The notes beneath the pieces are model-generated. The model had not been told where the DNA came from. It worked only from the letters and a program-made list of their open reading frames with translations, and did no database searches. A stretch of DNA of 64,000 nt, from the NCBI RefSeq assembly GCF_923079645.1, contig NZ_CAKLPY010000001.1, forward strand, positions 1,260,001 through 1,324,000, read 5' to 3'. Origin of the DNA: Emticicia aquatica (GTDB lineage Bacteria; Bacteroidota; Bacteroidia; Cytophagales; Spirosomataceae). Below are positions 54,082 to 63,005 of this stretch, piece by piece (the stretch's first letter is position 1; each line of letters opens with the position of its first letter). The translations under genes and the position numbers were made by a program.

Positions 54082-56655
54082 TTAAGATTCTAAAATTTCT
54101 TTATAAGAAACCTCATATTCTTCAGAGTAAAGCCTTTGATAATCTTTTGCAAATTTTTCGTAAGAACTTTTCGCTAACGAATGTTTTCCCAAATAAACTA
54201 ATGATTTGCATTTAAGTGACATAGCAGTTTCATCTACAGAATCAAATTTAAAAATGTTATCAGCAATTTCAATAATCTCTTCAGCGTATTGGGAAATAGG
54301 AAGTTGCTCTGAGTAGGCCAAATAAGCATCTATTACTTTATTTGATATTTCAGCCTTGAAATCATCTAACCATTCATACTCAAGATTTGATAAAAAAGCT
54401 CCTTGATTAACAATGGACGTTAAATCATTTATTTGTTCCACATTTAGCGTTTTCTTTGCATTTGTAAGTTTCTGAAACTCAAAATAATCAATACTCACTT
54501 TTGAAGGCTCAAAAACTATTTTCCAATTTCCGGTATCTTTTGTAATTTGGATTGCTGGTAATTGTTCAAAAATCGTTTTAAGTTTCGTTATATTGACCGA
54601 ACGATTATTTCTAGCACTGCTTGTTGTTTTATCATTCCAAAACATATCATTCAGTTGAGAAGAATTTACCCCTTTGTTCCACTTAATCGAATTGAGCAGC
54701 AGGTACAAAAACATCTCTTTCAAAAGCGGTGAAAATTGGTTTGTCAAATCAACACCATTATTATTTATAAACTGAAATCCCCCAAACAATGAAATTTTAC
54801 CTTTATTTTCATTTCCTACATTTATAATATTATCATGCATTTCTTGTGGAATTTCAGATTCTTCATTGAGGGCTACGTTTTCTTCATTTACCAAATTTGA
54901 TTGGTAATTATTATTAATTAAATACCAAATAACACCAAATAAAACTGTTAAAATTAATACCGCAAAAAGACCAAATTTAACTGTACTTTGAAAAAAAGAA
55001 GGATTATTTTTAGCTACTACTGGCAGATTTGACGGTGGAAAGTCTAGGGAATAAATTTCTATTTCGGTTGAATCAGCAGGTAAACGGTCAAAAAAACTCG
55101 TTACACAATACAATTTTGAGTTAATTTTATCAAAATATAAATCAGCAAAACTTGAAACATCAATAAATTTGTAAGGTATTTCTTTGGAAATTCTGTTTAA
55201 TTCTGGTTTTGACAACGAACCTTCTACCAACTGCAAACTAGACTTAAATTTTAGCTGGTTATAAATCAATCCATAAAAGGAGTCTTTACTTTGATTAACA
55301 ATCAACGATGAAGCAACCACAAAAGTAGAATCTGGATTTTTCAAATCGTACACTTTTCTAACTCTGTTTTTTTGCCAGTCAATTTCAAATAAATCATAAT
55401 AATTTTGAGGATTCATTCCTTGATCACCGGTTTTTGAACCAAATCCACCAAATAAATATGACTTCATATTTTCTTTGCTACCAAGACCAAACATATAACG
55501 CGGTTCAATTATATCTCCTGTCATACTTAAATCAGACCAAGAATTTGTATTAAAAGAAAACTTTTGCACACGATTTTTATACTTATATTGACCGTACCCT
55601 CCAATTAAGACCAAAGCGGTGTCATTTGGATAAGCGTATTTATTATGGTGCCAATATTCCGTTAAATTATATTTAGTGTTTGCCGAAATATTCCAATTAT
55701 TTTTATTGAAATCATAATCGAAAATCTGTCTTTCGTTCAATCTGACATTCACTAATTTATTATTCAAAAAAATCGCACAATCACCAAAAGTAAATTTCTT
55801 GTGTGAAGAAGTAAAATTTTTATATGAAAGTGAATCGTTTTTTGTGCTAAAAAAGTAAGTTTTTAAATCAGAATTAATTTGAATTACCCTTGATTTGTCA
55901 TTAAATGCAAAACTAGAATTACCCTTAAATTTCAACTTTTTTAAAAGTTTCCATTCAAAATGATTTTTAAGTAGCCATTGTGCATTCTTGCTTATCGCCT
56001 TACTCTGTGCAACATTATCCATCGAATTATTACCATAAATCTCTCTTAGTGGCCAATGATGAAGTAATTCATTCGCCGATTTTATGGTAACATTTCGCAA
56101 ATACATTGGAAGTACATCACTGGTCAGAAATTTTGGGTGCGAACATTCGCCAAAGTAAATTTTGAAACATTTTTTGAAGCTAAACGGAATAGCTCCTTTT
56201 CCATACAATTGATTATTACAAAAAATTTTGAGTTGATTATCTTCTATTTGAACTTTAAATAAATTCCATTTCGAATATAATGTAACCGAATCTAATTGTT
56301 TTTCAAGTTTGATATCTTTATCTCCAGATATTATTCTAAATTTTTGTTGTTTCCCCTTTGAATCTGACTGAAAAAGTAAATCAATATTTTTATTATCTTG
56401 GTCAATAATTCTGAAAACATAACCAAAATATGAACTGACATTAGGTTTAAATTTTATTTCAAATGCAAGTTCGAGGTCACTTTTTGTGCAGAAATTATTC
56501 TCATCACCCAAAATAAGAGAGGTTCGTTTATCTGTAATTACTTCATGACCCAAAAACTCCAAACCATATTCTTGACAAAAAGCCAGATTTATAGCAAATT
56601 GAAAATACAAGAATAGAAAGGTTAAAATTTTTATTGGTAGATATTTTAACCGCAT
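54082..56655 (-). CDS. Membrane-spanning kelch-like / SARP-like transcription regulator
   Basis: 857 residues in one chain. A signal or anchor segment (residues ~7-27) is followed by a concanavalin-like region to ~190, then kelch-like repeats at ~270-500 (TALVLIGGYGQYKYKNRVQKF, SYLFGGFGSKTGD). A single membrane helix lies at ~560-580 (FGLFAVLILTVLFGVIWYLI). The cytoplasmic tail begins near 618 with ISLFGGFQFINNNGVDLT and continues FWNDKTTSSARNNRSVNITKLKTIFEQL, which resembles the OmpR-type winged helix of SARP regulators; a helical BTAD/TPR-like part ends the protein. It would sense a glycan outside and bind DNA inside. Its place between susC and GH29 supports control of this locus. Domain calls are by eye. 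Confidence 0.7.
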   Translation of the reverse strand: MRLKYLPIKILTFLFLYFQFAINLAFCQEYGLEFLGHEVITDKRTSLILGDENNFCTKSDLELAFEIKFKPNVSSYFGYVFRIIDQDNKNIDLLFQSDSKGKQQKFRIISGDKDIKLEKQLDSVTLYSKWNLFKVQIEDNQLKIFCNNQLYGKGAIPFSFKKCFKIYFGECSHPKFLTSDVLPMYLRNVTIKSANELLHHWPLREIYGNNSMDNVAQSKAISKNAQWLLKNHFEWKLLKKLKFKGNSSFAFNDKSRVIQINSDLKTYFFSTKNDSLSYKNFTSSHKKFTFGDCAIFLNNKLVNVRLNERQIFDYDFNKNNWNISANTKYNLTEYWHHNKYAYPNDTALVLIGGYGQYKYKNRVQKFSFNTNSWSDLSMTGDIIEPRYMFGLGSKENMKSYLFGGFGSKTGDQGMNPQNYYDLFEIDWQKNRVRKVYDLKNPDSTFVVASSLIVNQSKDSFYGLIYNQLKFKSSLQLVEGSLSKPELNRISKEIPYKFIDVSSFADLYFDKINSKLYCVTSFFDRLPADSTEIEIYSLDFPPSNLPVVAKNNPSFFQSTVKFGLFAVLILTVLFGVIWYLINNNYQSNLVNEENVALNEESEIPQEMHDNIINVGNENKGKISLFGGFQFINNNGVDLTNQFSPLLKEMFLYLLLNSIKWNKGVNSSQLNDMFWNDKTTSSARNNRSVNITKLKTIFEQLPAIQITKDTGNWKIVFEPSKVSIDYFEFQKLTNAKKTLNVEQINDLTSIVNQGAFLSNLEYEWLDDFKAEISNKVIDAYLAYSEQLPISQYAEEIIEIADNIFKFDSVDETAMSLKCKSLVYLGKHSLAKSSYEKFAKDYQRLYSEEYEVSYKEILES

Positions 56656-56971
56656 AAGTAAATAGTAGTTGATTGTGTAAAATAATAGGAGATTAACATA
56701 AACACCTCATTATCAATAATTTAAAGCAAATAAACTTTATTTATAAAATTCATTAAGAAATATTTAATCCGATATTAATATCTTATTAATTTTTTATTTG
56801 CTAAGCTTTATAACTTGGTATTTTCAATAATATTTACAAATCTATTTTGTAAGCATACAAAATGCAAATTTGTTAGTCAATTAATTAAAATATTTAATAT
56901 TATCAATATTAAATTTAAATATTTTAATATTCGACCTATTCATCAATTTATATAAATTAGACTACCTTAAA
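56656..56971. other. Divergent regulatory region, regulator / GH29
   Basis: 316 bases, very AT-rich. It holds the palindromes GATATTAATATC (56771-56782) and TTTAATATT-ATC-AATATTAAA (56893-56913), either of which could be an operator. No clear TTG/TAnnTTTG promoter and no reading frame are seen. Confidence 0.5.
56893..56913. promoter_or_regulatory. Inverted repeat upstream of the fucosidase gene
   Basis: TTTAATATT-ATC-AATATTAAA, a perfect 9+3+9 repeat 58 bases before the GH29 ATG, with a further TTTTAATATT copy nearby. AT-rich composition makes chance occurrence possible. Confidence 0.35.
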
Positions 56972-58402
56972 ATGAAACATTTTCTAAAAATCTTAACAAT
57001 TATATTGGCCTTTAATTTTAAGAGTTATGGTCAAAATACAATCCATCAAACATCTTCTAAATATGAATATCCAACTGACCCGCTCGTTAAGCAAAAATTG
57101 GAAGAATGGAGAAATCTTAAATTTGGTATTATTATTCATTGGGGACTTTATTCTGTTCCTGGAATAATTGAATCATGGGAGTTGTGTAACGAGGATTGGA
57201 TTAACCGAGATAGTACATCAAAATACGACGAATATAAAAAATGGTATTGGGGATTAAATACGCAATTCAATCCAACAAAATTTGACCCACAATCATGGGC
57301 TAAAGCAGCCAAAGATGCTGGTATGAAATATGTGGTTTTTACAACAAAACACCACGACGGCTTCAATATGTTTGATACCAAATTTTCTGACTTTAAAATA
57401 AGCAATGGGCCGTTTGCTCAAAACCCAAAAGCAGACATCGCAAAATACGTTTTTGATGCCTTCAGAAAAGAGAATTTTATGATTGGTGCATATTTTTCAA
57501 AACCTGATTGGCATTCACAATATTTTTGGTGGGACAGATATGCAACTGCCGACCGAAATGTAAATTACGATATTCGCAAATTTCCTTGGCGATGGAATCA
57601 ATTCAAAACCTTTAGTTATAATCAAATTAATGAACTTACTTCTAACTATGGCAAAATTGATATTCTTTGGCTTGATGGAGGTTGGGTTCGTCCGCTGGAA
57701 ACTGTAAATGAAGAAGTTCGTTCCTGGGGTGCTAGAATACCCGAATGGAGTCAGCACATTGATATGCCAAAAATTGCTCAAATGACAAGAAAAAATCAAC
57801 CAGGTATATTAATGGTTGATAGAACAGTTCATGGCCCTTACGAAAATTATCGTACACCTGAACAAAGTATTCCGAAAACAAAATTAGATACGCCTTGGGA
57901 AAGTTGTATCACTTTGGGCGGTGCTTGGGGCTATGTGCCGAATGACCAGTTTAAATCTTCAACTAAAGTTATTCATACTCTAATCGAGGTTGTTGCTAAA
58001 GGTGGGAGTTTACTTCTAGGTGTTGGACCAACGGCTGAAGGCATATTTTTACCAGCTCAGATTGAGCGATTAAAAGAAATCGGTGAATGGCTAAAACTGA
58101 ATGGAGAAGCTATTTATAATACCCGTGCAATTGATAATTTTAATGACAAGGAAGTGTATTTTACCAAAAGTTTGACTAACAAATTTTACGCTATGGTCCG
58201 AATTGGAGAAAACCAAAGTCCAGAAGCCATTATTAGCTGGGCAAATAATGTTCCAAAAAGTGGAAGTCAAGTTGTTTTATTGAGCGAAAATCTAAAACTC
58301 AAATGGGAGAAAAAGGGAAATAAAACTTTTGTATATTTACCCAAAGAATTAGTTGAAAAATATAAAAATTACCCAGCCTTTGCTTTAAAATTTGAGATGT
58401 AA
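56972..58402 (+). CDS. Alpha-L-fucosidase, glycoside hydrolase family 29
   Basis: 476 residues with signal peptide (KSYGQ, cleavage near residue 21). GH29 motifs: WRNLKFGIIIHWGLYSVPG, DAGMKYVVFTTKHHDGFNMFDTKFSDF with the substrate-binding HH pair, and the nucleophile Asp235 in KIDILWLDGGW. A TPWESCITLGGAWGYVPND block and a C-terminal beta domain follow. It cleaves alpha-linked L-fucose from glycans in the periplasm or outside. It is the first gene facing away from the regulator, and the BNR protein begins three bases after its stop, so the two are one operon. Confidence 0.94.
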   Translation: MKHFLKILTIILAFNFKSYGQNTIHQTSSKYEYPTDPLVKQKLEEWRNLKFGIIIHWGLYSVPGIIESWELCNEDWINRDSTSKYDEYKKWYWGLNTQFNPTKFDPQSWAKAAKDAGMKYVVFTTKHHDGFNMFDTKFSDFKISNGPFAQNPKADIAKYVFDAFRKENFMIGAYFSKPDWHSQYFWWDRYATADRNVNYDIRKFPWRWNQFKTFSYNQINELTSNYGKIDILWLDGGWVRPLETVNEEVRSWGARIPEWSQHIDMPKIAQMTRKNQPGILMVDRTVHGPYENYRTPEQSIPKTKLDTPWESCITLGGAWGYVPNDQFKSSTKVIHTLIEVVAKGGSLLLGVGPTAEGIFLPAQIERLKEIGEWLKLNGEAIYNTRAIDNFNDKEVYFTKSLTNKFYAMVRIGENQSPEAIISWANNVPKSGSQVVLLSENLKLKWEKKGNKTFVYLPKELVEKYKNYPAFALKFEM

Positions 58403-58404
58403 TT

Positions 58405-59427
58405 ATGAAAAATAAAATAGCAATTTTCGCAATTTTATTAAGCTTTAATGCTTTTTCACAAGTAAAAATGGTAAATAACCAATTTATTGATTCTTTTCCT
58501 GTTGAAAAATCTTGCCATGCTTCTACAATAGTAGAATTATCAAATGGGAAGTTTATGGCCGCATGGTTTGCTGGAGAATATGAAAGTCACCCAAAAGTTG
58601 GTATTTATATTTCAACATTAGAGGAGGGTATTTGGAGCAAACCAACAAAAATTGCAGACGGGATTGAAAATGAAGATAAACAATTTGCTTGCTGGAATCC
58701 AGTACTTTTCAAAAATAATTTGGGTAAATTATTCTTATTTTACAAGGTTGGTATCAATCCAAGAGAATGGTGGGGCGTGATGAAAACCTCAAATGATGAA
58801 GGGAAAACGTGGTCAAAAGCGTCAAAATTACCCAAAGATATACTTGGCCCAATAAAAAATAAACCCATTCAATTGCCTTCAGGTGAAATCTTGTCTCCAT
58901 CCAGCACTGAAAGTTTAGATGCCAAAATTTGGAAAACGCATGTAGAATTCTCTGATGCGAATGGCGAGAATTGGGAAAAAATTGACATTGATTGTGCAGA
59001 TTACGGTGTTATCCAACCAAGCATTTTAACCCATAAAGATGGTAGATTGCAAATGTTACTCCGTAGTCGTCAAAATAACATTATTCAGTCTTGGTCAGTT
59101 GATAATGGAAAAACTTGGAGCAAACTCTCCCCTATTAATTTACCAAATCCAAATTCAGGCATTGATGCAGTTACACTTAAAAATGGCGACTTTTTGTTGG
59201 TCTATAATCCTCTACCTTCTGGAAAAGACTGGTCAAATGGTAGAAATATATTAAAAGTAGCCATTTCAAAAGATGGAAATAACTGGACGGATATTTACGA
59301 ACTAGAAAATCAGAAGAAAGCAGAATTTAGCTACCCAGCTATTATTCAAGCAAATGATGGAAATATTCATATTACCTATACCTATGACCGAAAGTTAATA
59401 AAAAATGTAGTTTTAAAGGTTGAGTAA
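58405..59427 (+). CDS. Sialidase-fold (BNR/Asp-box) exported hydrolase-like protein
   Basis: 340 residues with signal peptide (NAFSQ, near residue 19). Asp-box repeats are visible: SNDEGKTW near 129, SVDNGKTW near 231 and SKDGNNW near 289, as in BNR_2 six-bladed propellers. Database names for such proteins are often exo-alpha-sialidase, but I do not find the FRIP arginine motif of GH33 near the N-terminus; CHASTIVELSNGKFMAAWFAGEYE is typical of a different BNR_2 subgroup. It may act on another sugar. Tight coupling with the GH29 gene (3-base gap) argues that both work on one glycan. Confidence 0.83.
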   Translation: MKNKIAIFAILLSFNAFSQVKMVNNQFIDSFPVEKSCHASTIVELSNGKFMAAWFAGEYESHPKVGIYISTLEEGIWSKPTKIADGIENEDKQFACWNPVLFKNNLGKLFLFYKVGINPREWWGVMKTSNDEGKTWSKASKLPKDILGPIKNKPIQLPSGEILSPSSTESLDAKIWKTHVEFSDANGENWEKIDIDCADYGVIQPSILTHKDGRLQMLLRSRQNNIIQSWSVDNGKTWSKLSPINLPNPNSGIDAVTLKNGDFLLVYNPLPSGKDWSNGRNILKVAISKDGNNWTDIYELENQKKAEFSYPAIIQANDGNIHITYTYDRKLIKNVVLKVE

Positions 59428-59474
59428 CCTACTTTTAGGCTATCAATAATAAAACGCAAACTTTTTGTGTCAAT

Positions 59475-59511
59475 AAATAAAAAGCCCAACAGCTAGTTGG
59501 GCTTTTTATTT
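59475..59511. terminator. Bidirectional terminator, BNR protein / lipoprotein
   Basis: A 16-bp perfect stem (AAATAAAAAGCCCAAC, loop AGCTA) between convergent genes, with T- and A-rich flanks. Confidence 0.92.
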
Positions 59512-59529
59512 AAGTAAACCTTGATAAAA

Positions 59530-60192
59530 TTATTTAATGAATTTTATTGCAGTAATTACGTTGTTATATCTTTCTTCATAATAGCCCACAACTCTCGTTC
59601 CATTAGCTTTTACCATTGAAGCAGTAACAAAAAAATCAAAATTTAGCGTAACGTTATCTTTTGAGGTAATTGAAACAGTTCCAGGCAAATCTCCAGGAGT
59701 TTCTTCATCAGCTCCGCTTAATACGCCTATAATTTTCTTCGATTCTGGGCTTAATTCAACTTTTTCATCGCTTATAATAGATTTGCCATTGACACGTAAA
59801 TCCATCAAAGCATTAACTTGCTCACTTTTATATAAAAAAGATATATATTTTCCAGTCCATTTGCGAAGAACATTCGCATCAACGCCTTTTACTTCCTCTA
59901 AATTAACAGTAAAATATTCAGAAAATTTTCTTTCAGGAAACTCAATCGTCAAAGTTACCATCGGATAACCCGAATCCTCAACTTCTTTTATAATTCCCAT
60001 TTCACGAATTTCATCATCTTTTGGATTCAACTCTTCATCTGATTCCGACGGTTCTTCAACAATTGCATTGGCAACTGTATCAGTATTAGTAGTTACTTTT
60101 GTAGAATCGACAGAAGCAGTTTTACTGTCTTTTGCACCACAAGAAATACAAAACATCAGCAGAAGCGATGTTGTAAAATTTTTCAAACTCAT
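59530..60192 (-). CDS. Lipoprotein of unknown function
   Basis: 220 residues. The signal TTSLLLMFCISCG contains a lipobox with Cys near residue 18. A low-complexity Ser/Thr/Glu linker (about residues 24-62) separates it from a beta-rich domain (GYPMVTLTIEFPERKFSEYFTVNLEE; KYISFLYKSEQVNALMDLRVNGKSI) and a second beta segment. I do not recognise the family. It is apparently monocistronic, between two terminators. Confidence 0.75.
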   Translation of the reverse strand: MSLKNFTTSLLLMFCISCGAKDSKTASVDSTKVTTNTDTVANAIVEEPSESDEELNPKDDEIREMGIIKEVEDSGYPMVTLTIEFPERKFSEYFTVNLEEVKGVDANVLRKWTGKYISFLYKSEQVNALMDLRVNGKSIISDEKVELSPESKKIIGVLSGADEETPGDLPGTVSITSKDNVTLNFDFFVTASMVKANGTRVVGYYEERYNNVITAIKFIK

Positions 60193-60304
60193 CTCAATAA
60201 TTAGGTTTAAATGATAAATTGCAAAAGTACTTTTTTTTGATAAAAAAACACTTTTGACTATTTATTTTTTTAATAATTATTTGATATAAAAGTATTTAAA
60301 ACAA

Positions 60305-60334
60305 AAAATACCCCACATAAATGTGAGGTATTTT
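60305..60334 (-). terminator. Terminator of the aconitase gene
   Basis: On the minus strand the arms AAAATACCTCACAT and ATGTGGGGTATTTT pair with one G-U, then TTTGTTTT follows. It lies 22 bases past the aconitase stop. Confidence 0.82.
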
Positions 60335-60356
60335 CAGAAATTGTACTATTGTCAAA

Positions 60357-62627
60357 TTATTTATTTGCTTCTGCAGCAATCAAATTCAAAGCGGAACCAG
60401 CTTTAAACCAACCAATTTGACTTTCATTATATGAATGGTTCAATTTGATTTCATCTTTTGAACCATCTTTGTGATTAGCTATCAAAGTCAAAGGTACACC
60501 TTCAGCAAATGTAGTTAAGCCTAAAATATCCAATGAGTCATCTTCTTGAATTTTATCGTAATCTGCAGGATTAGCAAATGTTAATCCTAACATACCTTGT
60601 TTTTTCAAGTTTGTTTCGTGAATACGAGCAAATGAACGAACAATGATGGCACGCACACCCAAATGACGTGGCTCCATTGCAGCGTGTTCACGTGATGAAC
60701 CTTCACCGTAATTTTCGTCACCCACAACGATAGTTCCTACTCCTGCGGCTTTATAAGCACGTTGTACAGTCGGAACTTCACCATATTGTCCTGTTAATTG
60801 ATTTTTAACAGTGTTAGCTTTACCGTTAGCAAAGTTAATTGCACCAATCAAGAGGTTATTTGAGATATTATCTAGGTGTCCACGGAATTTCAACCATGGG
60901 CCAGCCATTGAAATATGGTCAGTTGTACATTTTCCTTTGGCTTTAATCAATAATTTCAAGCCAGTCAAATCTGTTCCTTCCCACGGTTTGAATGGGTCAA
61001 GTAATTGTAAACGGTCAGATTTTGGACTAACAGCTACTTTTACTTTACTTCCATCTTTTTTAGGTTTTTGGTAACCAGCATCTTTCACATCAAATCCCAT
61101 CGGAGGTAATTCAACGCCAAATGGATTGTCCAATTTTACTTGTTCACCATTTTCGTTTGTCAAAGTATCTTTTGCAGGATTGAAAGTTAAATCACCTGCA
61201 ATAGCAAACGCAGTTACAATTTCTGGCGATGCAACAAATGCATGTGTATTTGGATTTCCGTCGGCACGTTTCGCAAAGTTACGGTTGAACGAAGTAATGA
61301 TTGAGTTTCTTTCACCTTTTTCAGCTCCATGTCTTGCCCATTGACCGATACAAGGCCCGCAAGCATTGGCTAAAACAACACCACCAATTGCATCAAATTT
61401 TGCAAGAATTCCATCACGTTCAGCTGTAAAACGAACCAATTCTGAACCTGGAGTGATTGTAAATTCTGCCTTAGCTTTGATATTTTTGGCCGCAGCTTGA
61501 GATGCAATTGAAGCAGCACGAGTCATATCTTCATAAGAAGAGTTTGTACAAGAGCCAATCAAACCAACATCAAGTTTTTGTGGCCATTTGTTTTTAATAA
61601 CAGCTTTCGCAAATTTCGATAAAGGCCAAGCTAAATCAGGCGTGAATGGACCATTGATTCTTGGCTCCAATCTCGAAAGATTAATTTCGATAACTTGGTC
61701 GTAATATAATTCAGGATTATCAATACATTCTTGGTCTGGACGTAACAAATCTTTGATACCATTCGCCAAAGAAGCTACTTTAGCACGGCCTGTTGCTTTT
61801 AAATAACCAGCCATTTTTTTGTCATAACCAAAAAGAGATGTTGTAGCACCAATTTCTGCACCCATGTTACAGATTGTACCTTTACCAGTTGCTGAAAGTG
61901 CATCAGCACCTTTACCAATATATTCTACAATTGCACCTGTTCCACCTTTTACAGTTAATTGACCTGCAACCTCCAAAATAACGTCTTTTGCAGAAGCCCA
62001 TCCTTTTAGTTTTCCAGTCAATTTAACACCAATTAATTTTGGCATTTTCAATTCCCAAGCTAAACCTGCCATTACATCGCAAGCATCAGCTCCACCAACT
62101 CCAATGGCAACCATACCCAAACCACCTGCATTTGGTGTGTGTGAGTCAGTTCCAATCATCATTCCACCTGGGAATGCGTAGTTTTCAATTACTACTTGAT
62201 GAATAATACCAGCACCAGCTTTCCAGAAACCAATACCATATTTATTAGATACTGAAGCTAAGAAATCGTAAACTTCTTTATTTTTTTCTGTAGCAATTTT
62301 TAAATCGTCTGTTGCACCAACTTTTGCTTGAATCAAGTGGTCACAGTGAACTGTTGAAGGAACGGCAACCTTTGGACGACCCGCCGACATAAATTGTAAT
62401 AAAGCCATTTGAGCAGTTGCATCTTGCATCGCAACACGGTCTGGAGCAAAGTCAACATAATCTACACCTCTATTATGTGCTTTGGTTGGCGAACCTTCCC
62501 ACATGTGAGAATATAGAATTTTTTCTGCCAAAGTAAGAGGTCGTCCAACTACCTTACGGGCAGCAGCTACTCTTTCTGGCATACGAGCGTAAACGCTCTT
62601 AATCATATCTAAATCAAAAACTGCCAT
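60357..62627 (-). CDS. acn: Aconitate hydratase
   Basis: 756 residues, the mitochondrial-type aconitase found in Bacteroidota. Converts citrate to isocitrate in the TCA cycle with a [4Fe-4S] cluster. Cluster cysteines are in [14 protein letters not shown] (near residue 357) and [10 protein letters not shown] (near 420). [17 protein letters not shown] and the swivel-domain [22 protein letters not shown] near 640-660 provide further active-site residues. It is apparently monocistronic with a good promoter 100 bases upstream. The symbol is general because AcnA/AcnB naming does not map well onto this type. Confidence 0.96.
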   Translation of the reverse strand: MAVFDLDMIKSVYARMPERVAAARKVVGRPLTLAEKILYSHMWEGSPTKAHNRGVDYVDFAPDRVAMQDATAQMALLQFMSAGRPKVAVPSTVHCDHLIQAKVGATDDLKIATEKNKEVYDFLASVSNKYGIGFWKAGAGIIHQVVIENYAFPGGMMIGTDSHTPNAGGLGMVAIGVGGADACDVMAGLAWELKMPKLIGVKLTGKLKGWASAKDVILEVAGQLTVKGGTGAIVEYIGKGADALSATGKGTICNMGAEIGATTSLFGYDKKMAGYLKATGRAKVASLANGIKDLLRPDQECIDNPELYYDQVIEINLSRLEPRINGPFTPDLAWPLSKFAKAVIKNKWPQKLDVGLIGSCTNSSYEDMTRAASIASQAAAKNIKAKAEFTITPGSELVRFTAERDGILAKFDAIGGVVLANACGPCIGQWARHGAEKGERNSIITSFNRNFAKRADGNPNTHAFVASPEIVTAFAIAGDLTFNPAKDTLTNENGEQVKLDNPFGVELPPMGFDVKDAGYQKPKKDGSKVKVAVSPKSDRLQLLDPFKPWEGTDLTGLKLLIKAKGKCTTDHISMAGPWLKFRGHLDNISNNLLIGAINFANGKANTVKNQLTGQYGEVPTVQRAYKAAGVGTIVVGDENYGEGSSREHAAMEPRHLGVRAIIVRSFARIHETNLKKQGMLGLTFANPADYDKIQEDDSLDILGLTTFAEGVPLTLIANHKDGSKDEIKLNHSYNESQIGWFKAGSALNLIAAEANK

Positions 62628-62732
62628 TAGTTAAAAAATTTTAAGATTTATTGTTACCGATTCCTTTAGATTAGTAATGATGTACAAAGACAAAATTACA
62701 AAACAAAGATTAATTATATGTAGGAATTATTG

Positions 62733-62763
62733 CAAAAATAGAATAGAACATATGTAAATACAA
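62733..62763 (-). promoter_or_regulatory. Promoter of the aconitase gene
   Basis: On the minus strand TTG (62761-62763), a 20-base spacer and TATTTTTG (62733-62740) match the Bacteroidota consensus TTG-N17-23-TAnnTTTG exactly. The predicted leader is about 100 bases. Confidence 0.7.
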
Positions 62764-62950
62764 CCTTTGGGACTTTTTATCTCAAAAAAAATATTAAAAA
62801 AAATATTTCACCAACCAAAATAAGACATTTTCCCATTTATTATTGTTAATTACATTCAAATCAACCAATTATTGAATTTTTTTAAAAAGTAATAACAATA
62901 TTTTCTGTTCAACAAATGATATATTTTAAGCAATTTTTTAAAGAAAATAG

Positions 62951-62978
62951 TTGTTTTATGAATCAAGGCTTATATTTG
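62951..62978 (+). promoter_or_regulatory. Promoter of topA
   Basis: TTG (62951-62953), 17-base spacer, TATATTTG (62971-62978): an exact consensus match, with the ATG about 28 bases downstream. GGCT and AGCC flank the -7 box and could form a small operator. Confidence 0.7.
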
Positions 62979-63005
62979 AGCCATAAAAACCAAAAACAGG
63001 ATAGA

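Larger units (their letters stand above)
62628..63005. other. Divergent promoter region, acn / topA
   Basis: 378 bases, AT-rich. It contains well-formed promoters for both flanking genes and no supported reading frame or RNA gene. Confidence 0.7.
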
